The notes under the pieces were generated by a model. That model was not told the origin of the DNA, did no database searches, and was given only the letters and a program-made list of their open reading frames with translations. The position numbers and the translations under genes are program-made. From Citrobacter amalonaticus (GTDB taxonomy: Bacteria; Pseudomonadota; Gammaproteobacteria; Enterobacterales; Enterobacteriaceae), in NCBI RefSeq assembly GCF_018252635.1, contig NZ_JAGTXM010000002.1, positions 638,962-702,961 on the forward strand: a DNA stretch of 64,000 nucleotides, in the 5' to 3' direction. This document shows, piece by piece, positions 45,554-56,129 of this stretch (its first letter is position 1; each line of letters starts with the position of its first letter).

Positions 45554-46570
45554 ATGAGAGTTCTGGTCACCGGTGGTAGCGGTTACATAGGAAGTCATAC
45601 TTGTGTGCAATTGCTGAAAAACGGTCATGACGTCATCATCCTTGATAACCTCTGCAACAGTAAGCGCAGCGTACTGCCTGTTATTGAACGTCTGAGCGGT
45701 AAACATCCGACGTTTGTTGAAGGCGATATCCGCAACGAAGCGCTGATGACGGAGATCCTGCACGATCACGCCATTGACACCGTCATCCATTTTGCCGGAC
45801 TGAAGGCCGTCGGCGAATCCGTTGCAAAGCCGCTGGAATACTATGACAACAACGTCAATGGAACGCTGCGACTGATTAGCGCCATGCGCGCCGCTGGCGT
45901 CAAAAACGTCATTTTCAGCTCATCGGCAACCGTCTACGGCGACCAGCCGAAAATCCCTTATGTCGAAAGCTTCCCGACCGGTACGCCGCAAAGTCCTTAC
46001 GGCAAAAGCAAGCTGATGGTCGAGCAGATCCTCACCGATCTGCAAAAAGCCCAGCCGGAGTGGAGCATCGCGCTGCTGCGCTATTTCAACCCGGTCGGCG
46101 CGCACCCTTCAGGCGACATGGGCGAAGACCCGCAGGGCATCCCGAATAACCTGATGCCTTACATCGCGCAGGTTGCGGTGGGCCGTCGCGATTCCCTCGC
46201 CATTTTTGGCAACGACTACCCGACCGAAGACGGCACCGGCGTACGCGATTACATCCACGTGATGGATCTCGCTGACGGCCACGTTGCCGCGATGGAAAAG
46301 CTGGCGGGCAAACAGGGAGTCCATATTTATAACCTCGGCGCGGGCGTCGGCAGCAGCGTGCTGGACGTGGTCAATGCCTTCAGTAAAGCCTGCGGGAAAC
46401 CGGTGAACTACCATTTTGCTCCGCGTCGCGATGGCGACCTGCCTGCCTACTGGGCGGATGCCAGCAAAGCCGACCGCGAACTGGACTGGCGCGTGACGCG
46501 TACGCTTGATGAAATGGCGCAGGATACCTGGCACTGGCAGTCGCGTCATCCGCAGGGATACGAGGATTAA
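45554..46570 (+). CDS. galE: UDP-glucose 4-epimerase GalE
   Basis: 338 aa extended short-chain dehydrogenase. NAD motif [10 protein letters not shown] (about 7-16), catalytic SSSATVYG and YGKSK (Tyr/Lys pair about 149-153). Interconverts UDP-glucose and UDP-galactose for the Leloir pathway and LPS or capsule precursors. First gene of galETKM; the internal GalR operator lies in its first codons. Confidence 0.98.
   Translation: MRVLVTGGSGYIGSHTCVQLLKNGHDVIILDNLCNSKRSVLPVIERLSGKHPTFVEGDIRNEALMTEILHDHAIDTVIHFAGLKAVGESVAKPLEYYDNNVNGTLRLISAMRAAGVKNVIFSSSATVYGDQPKIPYVESFPTGTPQSPYGKSKLMVEQILTDLQKAQPEWSIALLRYFNPVGAHPSGDMGEDPQGIPNNLMPYIAQVAVGRRDSLAIFGNDYPTEDGTGVRDYIHVMDLADGHVAAMEKLAGKQGVHIYNLGAGVGSSVLDVVNAFSKACGKPVNYHFAPRRDGDLPAYWADASKADRELDWRVTRTLDEMAQDTWHWQSRHPQGYED
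45573..45588. promoter_or_regulatory. GalR internal operator OI inside galE
   Basis: GTGGTAGCGGTTACAT, identical to the E. coli internal gal operator as I recall it, 113 bp from the external operator. It encodes GlySerGlyTyr of the NAD-binding loop, so it is limited by coding needs. Confidence 0.9.
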
Positions 46571-46578
46571 GAAACATC

Positions 46579-47625
46579 ATGAGTCAATTCAACCCCGTCG
46601 ATCATCCGCATCGTCGTTTTAATCCGCTCACCGGACAGTGGATTCTGGTGTCGCCGCATCGTGCCAAGCGCCCCTGGCAGGGGGCGCAAGAAACGCCCTC
46701 TAACGACGTGCTACCGGCACACGATCCGGACTGTTTCCTGTGTGCGGGCAATACCCGCGTCACCGGCGATAAGAACCCGGATTACCGCGGGACGTTTGTG
46801 TTCACCAACGACTTTGCCGCGCTAATGACGGATACGCCTGACGCGCCGGACAGTCACGACCCGCTGATGCGCTGCCAGAGCGCGCGCGGCACCAGTCGCG
46901 TTATTTGCTTTTCGCCGGATCACAGTAAAACCTTACCGGAGCTTAGCGTTCCTGCCCTGATCGAAATTGTGAAAACCTGGCAAGCGCAAACCGCAGACCT
47001 CGGAAAACACTATCCCTGGGTGCAGGTCTTTGAAAACAAAGGCGCGGCGATGGGCTGTTCTAATCCCCATCCCCACGGTCAGATATGGGCCAACAGTTTC
47101 CTGCCAAACGAAGCCGAGCGCGAAGATCGTCTGCAAAAAGACTATTTTACTGAGCAAGGCTCACCGATGCTGGTTGATTATGTGCAGCGCGAGCTGGCTG
47201 ATGGCAGCCGTACGGTGGTAGAAACCGATCACTGGCTGGCTGTCGTCCCTTACTGGGCGGCCTGGCCGTTCGAAACGCTATTGCTGCCGAAAGCGCACGT
47301 GCTGCGCATCACCGATTTGACCGACGAACAGCGTGCTGACCTTGCGCTGGCGTTGAAAAAACTGACCAGTCGTTACGACAACCTGTTCCAGTGCTCCTTC
47401 CCCTATTCAATGGGCTGGCACGGCGCGCCGTTTAACGGTGAAGAGAATGAACACTGGCAGCTACATGCGCACTTTTATCCGCCGCTGCTGCGTTCCGCGA
47501 CCGTGCGCAAATTTATGGTCGGTTACGAAATGCTGGCCGAAACCCAGCGCGATCTCACAGCGGAACAAGCGGCAGAGCGTCTGCGCGCGGTCAGCGACAT
47601 CCATTTTCGCGAATCCGGAGTATAA
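46579..47625 (+). CDS. galT: galactose-1-phosphate uridylyltransferase GalT
   Basis: 348 aa HIT-superfamily enzyme swapping UMP between UDP-glucose and galactose-1-phosphate. Active-site motif [12 protein letters not shown] (about 159-170, nucleophile His in HPH). Zinc ligands in CFLCAGN (about 52-58). It begins 8 bp after galE. Confidence 0.98.
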   Translation: MSQFNPVDHPHRRFNPLTGQWILVSPHRAKRPWQGAQETPSNDVLPAHDPDCFLCAGNTRVTGDKNPDYRGTFVFTNDFAALMTDTPDAPDSHDPLMRCQSARGTSRVICFSPDHSKTLPELSVPALIEIVKTWQAQTADLGKHYPWVQVFENKGAAMGCSNPHPHGQIWANSFLPNEAEREDRLQKDYFTEQGSPMLVDYVQRELADGSRTVVETDHWLAVVPYWAAWPFETLLLPKAHVLRITDLTDEQRADLALALKKLTSRYDNLFQCSFPYSMGWHGAPFNGEENEHWQLHAHFYPPLLRSATVRKFMVGYEMLAETQRDLTAEQAAERLRAVSDIHFRESGV

Positions 47626-47627
47626 AA

Positions 47628-48776
47628 ATGAGTCTGAAAGAGAACACACAATCTCTGTTTACCGAAATTTTCGGCTACCCTGCGACCCACACTATTCAGG
47701 CGCCAGGCCGCGTCAATCTCATCGGTGAACACACCGATTATAACGATGGCTTTGTGCTGCCTTGCGCCATTGATTATCAAACCGTCATCAGTTGCGCAGC
47801 CCGCAACGATCGCCTGATCCGCGTCATTGCGGCCGATTACGATAATCAGACTGACGAGTTCTCCCTTGATGCCCCTATTGTGACCCATGACAGCCAGCAA
47901 TGGGCAAACTACGTGCGCGGCGTAGTGAAGCACCTGCTCAAACGCGACAGCAGCTTTGGCGGCGCGGATCTGGTGATCAGCGGTAATGTTCCACAGGGGG
48001 CCGGGCTGAGCTCTTCCGCATCGCTGGAAGTGGCCGTCGGTACCGTGTTCCAGCAGCTTTACCATCTGCCGCTGGACGGCGCACAGATTGCGCTCAACGG
48101 CCAGGAAGCGGAAAACCAGTTTGTCGGCTGTAACTGCGGCATTATGGATCAGCTCATCTCCGCACTGGGCAAGAAAGATCACGCCCTGTTGATCGACTGC
48201 CGCACGCTGGGCACCAAAGCGGTCTCAATGCCGCAAGGCGTAGCGATCGTCATCATCAACAGCAACTTCAAGCGCACGCTGGTTGGGAGCGAGTACAACA
48301 CTCGCCGTCAGCAATGCGAAACGGGCGCGCGATTCTTCCAGCAGCCGGCCCTGCGTGATGTCAGCCTGGATGCCTTTAACGCCGTAGCAAACGAACTGGA
48401 CCCACTGGTTGCCAAACGCGTCCGCCACGTGTTAACTGAAAATGCGCGTACTGTTGAAGCCGCCAGCGCGCTGGAAAAAGGCGATCTGCAACGCATGGGG
48501 CAACTGATGGCGGAATCGCACGCCTCGATGCGTGATGATTTCGAAATCACTGTGCCGCAGATTGATACGCTGGTTGACATCGTCAAAGCCACGATTGGCG
48601 AGAAAGGCGGCGTACGCATGACCGGCGGTGGATTTGGCGGTTGTGTCGTGGCGCTGCTCCCGGAAGCGCTGGTCCCTGCCGTCCAGCAAGCCGTGGCTGA
48701 ACAGTACGAAGCGAAAACCGGTATCAAAGAGACATTCTATGTGTGCAAACCATCACAAGGAGCAGGACAGTGCTGA
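47628..48776 (+). CDS. galK: galactokinase GalK
   Basis: 382 aa GHMP kinase phosphorylating alpha-D-galactose. Galactokinase signature [19 protein letters not shown] (about 27-45), ATP loop [14 protein letters not shown], and [12 protein letters not shown] near the C-terminus. It starts 2 bp after galT and overlaps galM by 7 nt. Confidence 0.98.
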   Translation: MSLKENTQSLFTEIFGYPATHTIQAPGRVNLIGEHTDYNDGFVLPCAIDYQTVISCAARNDRLIRVIAADYDNQTDEFSLDAPIVTHDSQQWANYVRGVVKHLLKRDSSFGGADLVISGNVPQGAGLSSSASLEVAVGTVFQQLYHLPLDGAQIALNGQEAENQFVGCNCGIMDQLISALGKKDHALLIDCRTLGTKAVSMPQGVAIVIINSNFKRTLVGSEYNTRRQQCETGARFFQQPALRDVSLDAFNAVANELDPLVAKRVRHVLTENARTVEAASALEKGDLQRMGQLMAESHASMRDDFEITVPQIDTLVDIVKATIGEKGGVRMTGGGFGGCVVALLPEALVPAVQQAVAEQYEAKTGIKETFYVCKPSQGAGQC

Positions 48777-49810
48777 ATGAAACACCCGCACTGGCACCCG
48801 ATGGTCAGCCGTATCGCCTGTTAACCCTGCGTAATAATGCAGGGATGGTGGTCACGCTGATGGACTGGGGTGCTACGTTACTCTCGGCCCGCATTCCTCT
48901 TTCCGACGGCTGCGTGCGTGAAGCGCTGCTGGGCTGCGCCAGCCCGGAACACTATCAGGATCAGGCCGCGTTTCTGGGGGCCTCGATTGGTCGTTACGCC
49001 AACCGCATCGCCGACAGCCGCTATACCCTCAACGGGGAAACGGTAACTCTGCACCCGAGTCAGGGCGTCAACCAGTTGCACGGTGGACCGGACGGATTCG
49101 ATAAACGCCGCTGGCAAATCGTCAACCACAATGAGCGTCAGGTTCTGTTTGCCATTAGCTCAGACGATGGCGATCAGGGTTTTCCCGGCAACCTCTGTGC
49201 CACGGCGCAGTATCGTCTGACCGATGACAACCGTATCTCGATTACCTATCGCGCGACGGTGGATAAACCGTGCCCGGTCAATCTGACCAACCACGTTTAC
49301 TTCAACCTCGACGGCGATCAGACCGACGTGCGTAACCATAAGTTGCAACTTCTGGCGGATGAGTATCTGCCGGTGGATGAAGGCGGGATCCCACGCGATG
49401 GCCTGAAGCCGGTCGCCGGAACTTCCTTTGATTTCCGCACCGCGAAAGCGATCGCCAGCGATTTTCTTGCCGATGATGACCAGCGCAAAGTGAAAGGCTA
49501 CGATCATGCCTTCCTGCTGCAGGCAAAAGGCGACAGTAAAAAGCCGGTTGCTCTGCTCTCTTCGCAAGACGGCAAATTGCAGATGGAGGTCTATACATCA
49601 GCCCCGGCACTGCAGTTTTATTCCGGTAACTTTCTCGGTGGTACTTCTTCGCGTGGGCCAAACGCCTACGATGATTATCAAGGCCTGGCACTGGAGAGCG
49701 AATTCCTGCCAGACAGCCCGAACCATCCGGAATGGCCGCAGCCAGACTGCGTTCTGCGCCCCGGCGAAGAGTATGCCAGCCTGACGGAGTATCGCTTTAT
49801 TCCTTCCTGA
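48770..49810 (+). CDS. galM: galactose mutarotase GalM (GTG start)
   Basis: 346 aa aldose 1-epimerase turning beta- into alpha-D-galactose for GalK. Catalytic region: [13 protein letters not shown] and [12 protein letters not shown] (His), with the Glu in [21 protein letters not shown] start at 48770 with AAGGAG at 48757-48762 is preferred over an ATG nine codons earlier; it overlaps galK by 7 nt, so coupling is likely. Confidence 0.95.
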   Translation: MLNETPALAPDGQPYRLLTLRNNAGMVVTLMDWGATLLSARIPLSDGCVREALLGCASPEHYQDQAAFLGASIGRYANRIADSRYTLNGETVTLHPSQGVNQLHGGPDGFDKRRWQIVNHNERQVLFAISSDDGDQGFPGNLCATAQYRLTDDNRISITYRATVDKPCPVNLTNHVYFNLDGDQTDVRNHKLQLLADEYLPVDEGGIPRDGLKPVAGTSFDFRTAKAIASDFLADDDQRKVKGYDHAFLLQAKGDSKKPVALLSSQDGKLQMEVYTSAPALQFYSGNFLGGTSSRGPNAYDDYQGLALESEFLPDSPNHPEWPQPDCVLRPGEEYASLTEYRFIPS

Positions 49811-49836
49811 CGGTGTGGTACAACCTGTGAAAAATG

Positions 49837-49861
49837 CCCGATAACGCCTGCGTATCGGGCT
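49837..49861 (+). terminator. gal operon terminator-like hairpin
   Basis: Stem GCCCGATA (49837-49844) / TATCGGGC (49854-49861) 27 bp after galM. There is no strong T-run, so it may be Rho-assisted. Confidence 0.6.
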
Positions 49862-49997
49862 TAAGACACCGCACCTTGCTCAAATCCCCACCACTCAAAG
49901 ACAAAATCGCAACTCAGAGTTCACAAGAACCTTACACTGCTGCACTATTTTCGCTATGGTTATGCGTAAGCATTGCCGCTGCCGCGTCACGGCAATA

Positions 49998-50016
49998 TAA
50001 TGAGAATTATTATCAT
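49998..50016. promoter_or_regulatory. Fur-box-like site upstream of gpmA
   Basis: TAATGAGAATTATTATCAT resembles the 19-bp Fur consensus built of NAT(A/T)AT repeats and lies 26 bp before gpmA. E. coli gpmA is iron- and Fur-controlled, so the call is reasonable. Confidence 0.65.
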
Positions 50017-50041
50017 TCGATAAAGCTTGAGGAGTGAGAGT

Positions 50042-50794
50042 ATGGCTGTAACTAAGCTGGTTCTGGTACGCCACGGCGAAAGCCAGTGGAACAATGAAAA
50101 CCGCTTCACCGGTTGGTATGACGTTGATCTGTCCGAGAAAGGCGTGGGTGAAGCGAAAGCGGCTGGCAAACTGCTGAAAGCGGAAGGCTATAGCTTCGAT
50201 TTTGCTTATACTTCCGTGCTGAAACGTGCCATCCACACGCTGTGGAACGTACTGGATGAACTGGATCAGGCCTGGCTGCCGGTAGAGAAGTCCTGGAAAC
50301 TGAACGAACGTCACTACGGTGCGTTGCAGGGTCTGAACAAAGCAGAAACCGCTGAGAAATACGGTGACGAGCAGGTTAAACAATGGCGTCGTGGTTTCGC
50401 GGTGACCCCGCCGGAGCTGACCAAAGATGACGAGCGCTATCCGGGTCACGATCCGCGCTATGCCAAACTGACCGAAAAAGAGTTGCCGCTGACCGAGAGC
50501 CTGGCGCTGACCATCGATCGCGTTATCCCTTACTGGAACGACACCATTCTGCCACGCATGAAGAGCGGCGAGCGCGTCATCATCGCGGCACACGGGAACT
50601 CCCTGCGCGCGCTGGTGAAATACCTCGACAACCTGAGCGAAGACGAAATCCTCGAACTGAACATCCCGACCGGCGTACCGCTGGTGTATGAGTTCGACGA
50701 AAACTTCAAACCGCTCAAACGCTACTATCTGGGTAATGCCGACGAGATCGCTGCGAAAGCCGCTGCCGTCGCAAACCAGGGTAAAGCGAAGTAA
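50042..50794 (+). CDS. gpmA: 2,3-bisphosphoglycerate-dependent phosphoglycerate mutase GpmA
   Basis: 250 aa glycolytic and gluconeogenic enzyme interconverting 3- and 2-phosphoglycerate. Phospho-histidine motif [10 protein letters not shown] (about 8-17), second catalytic His in [12 protein letters not shown] (about 181-192). The ATG at 50042 has GAGGAG upstream. Single gene ending at a strong terminator shared with aroG. Confidence 0.98.
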   Translation: MAVTKLVLVRHGESQWNNENRFTGWYDVDLSEKGVGEAKAAGKLLKAEGYSFDFAYTSVLKRAIHTLWNVLDELDQAWLPVEKSWKLNERHYGALQGLNKAETAEKYGDEQVKQWRRGFAVTPPELTKDDERYPGHDPRYAKLTEKELPLTESLALTIDRVIPYWNDTILPRMKSGERVIIAAHGNSLRALVKYLDNLSEDEILELNIPTGVPLVYEFDENFKPLKRYYLGNADEIAAKAAAVANQGKAK

Positions 50795-50815
50795 TATTTC
50801 CTTACGCCATACAAA

Positions 50816-50845
50816 AGCCGACTCACTGAGTCGGCTCTTTATTTC
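50816..50845. terminator. bidirectional terminator gpmA/aroG
   Basis: Stem AGCCGACTCA (50816-50825) / TGAGTCGGCT (50827-50836) with A-rich left side and CTTTATTT right side, between the convergent genes. Confidence 0.9.
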
Positions 50846-50851
50846 GACCTC

Positions 50852-51904
50852 TTAACCCCGACGCGCTTTTACCGCATCCGCGAGCTGGCGCAAGATGGTG
50901 TCGGTATCTTCCCAGTTAATGCAGGCATCGGTAATACTTTTGCCATATACCAGCGGCTCACCGCTGTCCGGATTCTGATTGCCTTCAACCAGATGGCTTT
51001 CAATCATCACGCCCATAATCGCTGTCTCACCGTTAGCGATTTGCTGGCATACGTCAGCACCGACTTCCATCTGCTTTTTAAACTGCTTACAGGAGTTGGC
51101 ATGGCTAAAATCAATCATGATTTGCGCAGGCAAACCCGCTTTCGCCAGACCTTCTTTCACCGCCGCGACGTGCGCAGCGCTGTAGTTTGGTTCTTTACCG
51201 CCGCGCAGAATGATATGGCAATCGCCATTACCGCTGGTATTCACAATGGCAGAGTGGCCCCATTTGGTGACTGACAGGAAGCAGTGCGGCGCACCGGCAG
51301 CGTTGATAGCATCAATCGCCACTTTGATGGTGCCGTCGGTACCGTTCTTGAAACCGACCGGACAAGAGAGACCCGATGCCAGCTCACGGTGAACCTGAGA
51401 TTCCGTTGTACGTGCACCAATCGCGCCCCAGCTCATCATATCCGCCAGATATTGCGGGGTGATCATATCGAGGAACTCGCCTGCTGTCGGCAGCCCACTG
51501 TCGTTAATATCCAGCAGCAGCTTACGCGCAATGCGCAAGCCGTCATTAATCTGGAAGCTGTTATCCATGTGCGGATCGTTAATCAGCCCTTTCCAGCCAA
51601 CGGTCGTACGCGGTTTTTCAAAGTAGACACGCATGACAATTTCCAGCTCACCTTTCAGCGCTTCACGCAGCGCCAGCAGACGACCTGCGTACTCTTTCGC
51701 CGCAGCAGGATCATGAATTGAGCACGGCCCAATCACCACCAGCAGGCGATCGTCATTCCCCTTCAAAATTTTGTGAATGGCTTTACGCGCATGAGCAACC
51801 GTGTTGGCGGCATTTTCTGTAGCGGGGAATTTTTCCAGTAGTGCGACAGGGGGTAATAACTCGTTGATCTCTTTAATACGTAAATCGTCGTTCTGATAAT
51901 TCAT
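50852..51904 (-). CDS. aroG: 3-deoxy-7-phosphoheptulonate synthase AroG (Phe-sensitive)
   Basis: 350 aa DAHP synthase, first step of aromatic amino acid synthesis, joining phosphoenolpyruvate and erythrose 4-phosphate. Substrate motifs VIGPCSIHDP, YFEKPRTTVGWKG, SHANSCKQFKKQ and the metal ligands in CIN..D are present. Sequence and context (next to gpmA, TyrR box) indicate the phenylalanine-inhibited AroG rather than AroF or AroH. Confidence 0.97.
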   Translation of the reverse strand: MNYQNDDLRIKEINELLPPVALLEKFPATENAANTVAHARKAIHKILKGNDDRLLVVIGPCSIHDPAAAKEYAGRLLALREALKGELEIVMRVYFEKPRTTVGWKGLINDPHMDNSFQINDGLRIARKLLLDINDSGLPTAGEFLDMITPQYLADMMSWGAIGARTTESQVHRELASGLSCPVGFKNGTDGTIKVAIDAINAAGAPHCFLSVTKWGHSAIVNTSGNGDCHIILRGGKEPNYSAAHVAAVKEGLAKAGLPAQIMIDFSHANSCKQFKKQMEVGADVCQQIANGETAIMGVMIESHLVEGNQNPDSGEPLVYGKSITDACINWEDTDTILRQLADAVKARRG

Positions 51905-52221
51905 GATTATTCCAGCGTTGCCATACTTATCTAAATGAATGCAATCCCTCCAATCTATATCCTCAGCCTAAAAGTGTAAACGGGCTTTTACACTTCGGAC
52001 GGATTAATCCTGGAATTCAGCTAAAAAACGCCAGAAAGTAGCGAAAAACGAGATCTAACCTACAATTTTTAACTGTAACTACTCTGTTTATGATTCTTTT
52101 CAAGATTCTCTGCTGAGCTTTTGCGCTCGCCTGGGATCTTTAACCATTGCCTGACCCTTTGACTGGCATATGCACTGTTGGAAGACGTTATCCGACATCT
52201 CAACCAAAACAGGAGCATCTT
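51905..52221. other. 317-bp aroG-ybgS divergent regulatory region
   Basis: No gene seen. It holds the TyrR box near aroG and must hold the ybgS promoter; an AGGAG ribosome site (52211-52215) precedes ybgS. Confidence 0.7.
51975..51992. promoter_or_regulatory. TyrR box of aroG
   Basis: TGTAAACGGGCTTTTACA fits the TGTAAA-N6-TTTACA consensus exactly, within a longer dyad (51972-51995). E. coli aroG is repressed by TyrR with phenylalanine. Confidence 0.92.
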
Positions 52222-52596
52222 ATGAAAATGACAAAACTGGCTTCACTTTTTCTGACCGCTACGCTCAGCCTTGCCAGCAGCGCTGCGCTGGCCGCCGATA
52301 CCGGCACCCAAAGCAATAATGGCCAGGCGAATGCCGCCGCCGACGCCGGACAGGTCGCTCCGGACGCAAAAGAAAACGTGGCCCCAAATAATGTTGATAA
52401 CGACAATATCAATACTGGCGGCACCATGCTGCATCCGAATGGCTCTTCCATGAATCACGAAGGAATGACCCAGGATGAGGTGCACAAAAACACCATGTGT
52501 AAGGACGGACGCTGTCCGGACATGAACAAAAAAGTGGAAACCGGTGATGGTATGAACAACGATGTTGATAGCAAAACCGATGGTACCACGCAGTAA
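52222..52596 (+). CDS. ybgS: periplasmic protein YbgS of unknown function
   Basis: 124 aa with a Sec signal peptide ([20 protein letters not shown], cleaved after AALA near residue 24). The mature part is small, acidic and rich in Asn, Asp and Gly, with two Cys in MCKDGRCPD that could form a disulfide. No known fold is evident; the old name 'homeobox protein' has no basis visible here. Single gene with its own terminator. Confidence 0.88.
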   Translation: MKMTKLASLFLTATLSLASSAALAADTGTQSNNGQANAAADAGQVAPDAKENVAPNNVDNDNINTGGTMLHPNGSSMNHEGMTQDEVHKNTMCKDGRCPDMNKKVETGDGMNNDVDSKTDGTTQ

Positions 52597-52618
52597 AACT
52601 GGCAATAGGGCTAATAAT

Positions 52619-52645
52619 GGGAGAGCGCTGGCTCTCCCTTTTATT
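52619..52645 (+). terminator. ybgS terminator
   Basis: Stem GGGAGAGC-GCTG-GCTCTCCC (52619-52638) followed by TTTTATTTTA. Confidence 0.92.
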
Positions 52646-52708
52646 TTATTCGGCCAGAAACGGTATGATGTCATACAGTTAAGATGAAAATAACAAAGGG
52701 ATGACATT

Positions 52709-53650
52709 ATGGCGCACTCACACTCTCATTCTGCTCCTCACCTGCCCGAGGATGGTAATGCTCGCCGCCTGCTGCTCGCATTTTGCATTACGGCGGGCTT
52801 TATGTTGCTGGAGGTAGTGGGTGGAATTTTATCCGGTTCACTGGCGCTGCTCGCTGATGCCGGACATATGCTGACTGATGCCGCCGCGCTGTTGTTTGCG
52901 CTACTGGCCGTTCAGTTTGCCCGACGACCGCCGACTATCCGCCACACCTTTGGCTGGCTGAGACTGACGACGCTGGCCGCATTCGTCAATGCGATTGCAT
53001 TAGTCGTGATTACGATTTTAATCGTCTGGGAAGCCATTGAGCGCTTCTACACGCCGCGTCCGGTGGCGGGCGGCATGATGATGATCATCGCCGTCGCCGG
53101 ATTGCTGGCCAATATCCTGGCCTTCTGGATCCTGCACCGCGGCAGCGAAGAGAAAAACCTGAACGTTCGAGCCGCGGCACTGCATGTGATGGGCGATTTG
53201 CTGGGTTCGGTCGGAGCCATTGTCGCGGCGGTGATTATTATCTGGACCGGTTGGACGCCAGCGGACCCCATTCTGTCAATACTGGTTTCGCTACTGGTCC
53301 TGCGGAGCGCGTGGCGCTTATTGAAAGATAGCGTGAATGAGTTACTGGAAGGAGCCCCGGTTTCACTGGATATCGCGGCACTGCAACGCCACCTCAGCAG
53401 AGAGCTTCCTGAAGTGCGAAACGTTCATCATGTACACGTGTGGATGGTAGGTGAAAAACCGGTCATGACCCTGCATGTTCAGGTGATTCCGCCGCACGAT
53501 CATGACGGACTGCTGGAACGCATCCAGCATTTTCTCATTCATCATTACCAGATTGAACACGCCACCATTCAGATGGAATATCAGCCCTGCCACGGGCCGG
53601 ACTGCGATCTGAATCAGAAAGTGTCCGACCACTTACATCACCACCACTAA
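52709..53650 (+). CDS. zitB: zinc transporter ZitB (CDF family)
   Basis: 313 aa cation diffusion facilitator that exports Zn2+ in exchange for protons. His-rich ends ([18 protein letters not shown]), six transmembrane helices, and the HxxxD zinc site in [15 protein letters not shown] (about 49-63) and [16 protein letters not shown]. The C-terminal domain is cytoplasmic. Its last 4 nt overlap the convergent pnuC gene. Confidence 0.96.
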   Translation: MAHSHSHSAPHLPEDGNARRLLLAFCITAGFMLLEVVGGILSGSLALLADAGHMLTDAAALLFALLAVQFARRPPTIRHTFGWLRLTTLAAFVNAIALVVITILIVWEAIERFYTPRPVAGGMMMIIAVAGLLANILAFWILHRGSEEKNLNVRAAALHVMGDLLGSVGAIVAAVIIIWTGWTPADPILSILVSLLVLRSAWRLLKDSVNELLEGAPVSLDIAALQRHLSRELPEVRNVHHVHVWMVGEKPVMTLHVQVIPPHDHDGLLERIQHFLIHHYQIEHATIQMEYQPCHGPDCDLNQKVSDHLHHHH

Positions 53651-54366
53651 TGGGACAGCGCGTGTGAGCCTCGTTCTCGCGCGCTGTTAATCCACATCCG
53701 GCTGCCGTTGAGCGCAATGAAGGTCAGGAGCAGGTACTCGAGCGACATCGCATAAACTCCCTGCAGGGCAAATATCACCACGCTAATCACATTGATCATA
53801 ACCCATAACAGCCAGTTCTCGACATATTTGCGGGTCATCAGGATCATCGCCACAATCGACAGCACCATCATGCAGGAATCCCAGAACGGGAAGGCATCCG
53901 GCTGTAATGCCGGAACGACAACCTGTAAACCCAGCATCTGCATGACCGTCACCGCAGTACGGGTCAGAAAGGCAAAAACCGGGTCGATATAGACCGTCAT
54001 CAGACCGATCGCCACCACGCAAACCGCCAGCCAGCCCAGCGCCTTAGGCAGGGGTAGCCAGCGAATCTTGAGTTCCGCTTCGTTCTGCGTGGTCTGTCGC
54101 GACCACGCATACCAGCCGTAAATGTTGGCGACGAAAAAGAAAAGCTGCAACAGCAGGCTGGCGTAGAGCTGGATCTGAAAAAAAATGATCGCAAACAGCG
54201 TGACGTTGATCAGGCCAAAAGCGTAGTTGCTGATCTTCTCCAGACTGGCGAGGCCAATACACAGTAAACCGGCGATAGTGCCTACCGCTTCGATCCACGA
54301 CAGATCGTACCCCCCTGCGCCAATGGGAATATGTACCAGAATGTTCTGCGTGCTAAAAAAGTCCAT
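53647..54366 (-). CDS. pnuC: nicotinamide riboside transporter PnuC
   Basis: 239 aa inner-membrane transporter with about seven to eight hydrophobic helices. Conserved WYAWSRQT motif near residue 85-92 and the aromatic-rich core. Imports nicotinamide riboside for NAD salvage. It follows nadA after 25 bp and is in its operon. Confidence 0.96.
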   Translation of the reverse strand: MDFFSTQNILVHIPIGAGGYDLSWIEAVGTIAGLLCIGLASLEKISNYAFGLINVTLFAIIFFQIQLYASLLLQLFFFVANIYGWYAWSRQTTQNEAELKIRWLPLPKALGWLAVCVVAIGLMTVYIDPVFAFLTRTAVTVMQMLGLQVVVPALQPDAFPFWDSCMMVLSIVAMILMTRKYVENWLLWVMINVISVVIFALQGVYAMSLEYLLLTFIALNGSRMWINSARERGSHALSH

Positions 54367-54391
54367 CTTTTCCCCCAGAGCGTATGATTAT

Positions 54392-55435
54392 CTACGCACG
54401 TAGTGTAGCCGCAAATTCCAGCATCCGGTTTAACGGCGCTAATGCGCCTTCTCGCAACGCCTCATCAACATGTATCTCATGGGCCTGCCCCATCTGTTCG
54501 AGACCCTCAGCAATTGCTTTGAGGCCGTTCATCGCCATCCACGGACAGTGCGCGCAGCTGCGGCAGGTGGCACCTTCTCCGGCAGTGGGCGCTTCCAGCA
54601 GCTCTTTACCCGGTACCGCCTGCTGCATTTTGTAGAAAATACCCCGATCGGTAGCGACAATAAGCTGCTGATGCGGCAGCGTTTTGGCTGCATTAATGAG
54701 CTGACTGGTGGAACCGACTGCATCGGCCATATCCACTATCGCCTGCGGTGATTCCGGATGAACCAGGATCGCAGCGTCCGGATACAGCCCTTTCATGCGA
54801 CTCAGCGCCTGCGTCTTAAACTCGTCATGAACAATGCACGCCCCCTGCCAGCAGAGGACATCCGCTCCCGTCTGCTTCTGGACATATTTCCCGAGATGGC
54901 GATCCGGTGCCCAGATGATTTTTTCACCCAAACTATCCAGATGCTCAATCAGTTCAACCGCGATACTGGACGTCACCACCCAGTCGGCGCGAGCCTTAAC
55001 CGCCGCAGACGTGTTGGCGTAGACCACGACGGTGCGATCCGGATGAGCATCGCAGAACGCGCTGAATGCGTCGATCGGACAGCCAAGATCCAGCGAGCAT
55101 TCCGCCTCGAGGGTTGGCATTAAAATGGTTTTTTCCGGGCTGAGAATTTTGGCCGTCTCACCCATAAAGCGTACACCTGCTACGAGCAGCGTCGAGGCAG
55201 GATGATTGGCGCCAAAGCGGGCCATTTCCAGTGAGTCAGAAATACAGCCGCCGGTCTCTTCGGCCAGTTGCTGGATTTCGGGGTCGGTGTAATAGTGGGC
55301 AACCATCACCGCATCACGCTCCTTCAGCAGTCGTTTGATTTTTTCGCGATAGAACGCTTTTTCATCAACGCTTAGCGGTACCGGCTTTGGGGGAAACGGA
55401 TAAATTGCGGTTTCAGGGTCAAACATCACGCTCAT
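54392..55435 (-). CDS. nadA: quinolinate synthase NadA
   Basis: 347 aa 4Fe-4S enzyme joining iminoaspartate and dihydroxyacetone phosphate to quinolinate in de novo NAD synthesis. The three cluster cysteines lie in [10 protein letters not shown] (about 110-119), [12 protein letters not shown] (about 195-206) and [10 protein letters not shown] (about 291-300). Two adjacent ATGs exist (55438 and 55435); 55435 gives the E. coli MSVMFDP start. Confidence 0.97.
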   Translation of the reverse strand: MSVMFDPETAIYPFPPKPVPLSVDEKAFYREKIKRLLKERDAVMVAHYYTDPEIQQLAEETGGCISDSLEMARFGANHPASTLLVAGVRFMGETAKILSPEKTILMPTLEAECSLDLGCPIDAFSAFCDAHPDRTVVVYANTSAAVKARADWVVTSSIAVELIEHLDSLGEKIIWAPDRHLGKYVQKQTGADVLCWQGACIVHDEFKTQALSRMKGLYPDAAILVHPESPQAIVDMADAVGSTSQLINAAKTLPHQQLIVATDRGIFYKMQQAVPGKELLEAPTAGEGATCRSCAHCPWMAMNGLKAIAEGLEQMGQAHEIHVDEALREGALAPLNRMLEFAATLRA

Positions 55436-55508
55436 CATGCTTTCTCGTTTTACTGGCTTAACGAATTAACCGACTTAAGACGTGATGCATGTCATGATCG
55501 GTTATATT

Positions 55509-55526
55509 TGTTTTATATGCTAAACA
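55509..55526. promoter_or_regulatory. NadR box of nadA-pnuC
   Basis: TGTTTTATATGCTAAACA matches the NadR consensus TGTTTA-N6-TAAACA with one change, 74 bp before nadA. NadR represses nadA-pnuC when NAD is high. Confidence 0.82.
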
Positions 55527-55572
55527 AGATAGCGGATTGAGCGGCAAAAGTCACAACAATTGCGTTTGCTAA

Positions 55573-55608
55573 CGCCGGATGGCGACTGACGTCTGATCCG
55601 GCCTACGC
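55573..55608. repeat. REP element
   Basis: CGCCGGATGGCGACTGACGT followed by CTGATCCGGCCTACG, a REP-type stem in the 346-bp gap between nadA and the last tRNA. The rest of that gap holds the NadR site and a tRNA 3' fragment with attached sequence. Confidence 0.75.
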
Positions 55609-55611
55609 GAC

Positions 55612-55629
55612 TGGTGGGTCGTGCAGGAT
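55612..55629 (-). repeat. tRNA-Lys 3'-end fragment (copy 2)
   Basis: TGGTGGGTCGTGCAGGAT is identical to the last 18 nt of tRNA-Lys (acceptor arm, CCA and part of the T arm). It is not followed by the rest of a tRNA but by GACTCGCTTCGCTCGCCCTT, which also follows the other fragment at 56112 with small changes. It resembles the rtT repeats behind E. coli tyrT, which carry a tRNA 3' end. Confidence 0.85.
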
Positions 55630-55781
55630 GACTCGCTTCGCTCGCCCTTCGGGCCGTCGCCGCAGGCGGCTCCGTTGTCTCACTTCGTTCGACCCGAACC
55701 TGCTGCAGGTTCGAATCGTCACATTCAGCGCATAGCAAAAAGGCGACCCCTTGCGGGATTTTCTTACTTAATCATTCAGGA

Positions 55782-55857
55782 TGGTGGGTCGTGCAGGATT
55801 CGAACCTGCGACCAATTGATTAAAAGTCAACTGCTCTACCAACTGAGCTAACGACCC
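55782..55857 (-). tRNA. tRNA-Lys (UUU)
   Basis: 76 nt with encoded CCA. Cloverleaf: acceptor GGGTCGT/ACGACCC, D arm GCTCAGTTGGTAGAGC, anticodon loop CTTTTAA, T arm GCAGGTTCGAATCCTGC. Identical to the other two lysine copies in the window. Confidence 0.98.
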
Positions 55858-55921
55858 ATTCGGGTGTTGCCTGAAAGATTTGTTTTTTTACTCGGCACCA
55901 ATTTAATATTTGATGTTAAAT

Positions 55922-55997
55922 TGGTGGGTCGTGCAGGATTCGAACCTGCGACCAATTGATTAAAAGTCAACTGCTCTACCAACTGAGCTAACGACCC
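55922..55997 (-). tRNA. tRNA-Lys (UUU)
   Basis: Same 76-nt sequence as the copy at 55782. Its CCA end is part of a 10-bp hairpin arm (ACCAATTTAA 55897-55906 / TTAAATTGGT 55916-55925) formed with the trailer, possibly guiding 3' processing. It lies 3 nt after the tRNA-Val on the common transcript. Confidence 0.98.
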
Positions 55998-56000
55998 GAG

Positions 56001-56076
56001 TGGTGGGTGATGACGGGATCGAACCGCCGACCCCCTCCTTGTAAGGGAGGTGCTCTCCCAGCTGAGCTAATCACCC
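56001..56076 (-). tRNA. tRNA-Val (UAC)
   Basis: 76 nt with CCA: acceptor GGGTGAT/ATCACCC, D arm GCTCAGCTGGGAGAGC, anticodon loop with TAC between CCTCCCT and AGGAGGG stems, T arm GGCGGTTCGATCCCGTC. Matches E. coli valT. Confidence 0.98.
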
Positions 56077-56111
56077 GATACTACGCTGGTAAAGATGTTT
56101 CCATCTTTAAG

Positions 56112-56129
56112 TGGTGGGTCGTGCAGGAT
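56112..56129 (-). repeat. tRNA-Lys 3'-end fragment (copy 1)
   Basis: Exact copy of the 18-nt tRNA-Lys 3' end, lying between tRNA-Val and the first tRNA-Lys, followed by GACTCGGCTTCGCCTCGCCC. With the flank it forms a repeat of about 45 nt shared with 55612. Confidence 0.85.

Noticed and set aside
52222-52596. 'Homeobox' annotation sometimes attached to ybgS
   Set aside because: The protein is a small secreted acidic polypeptide without any helix-turn-helix pattern.
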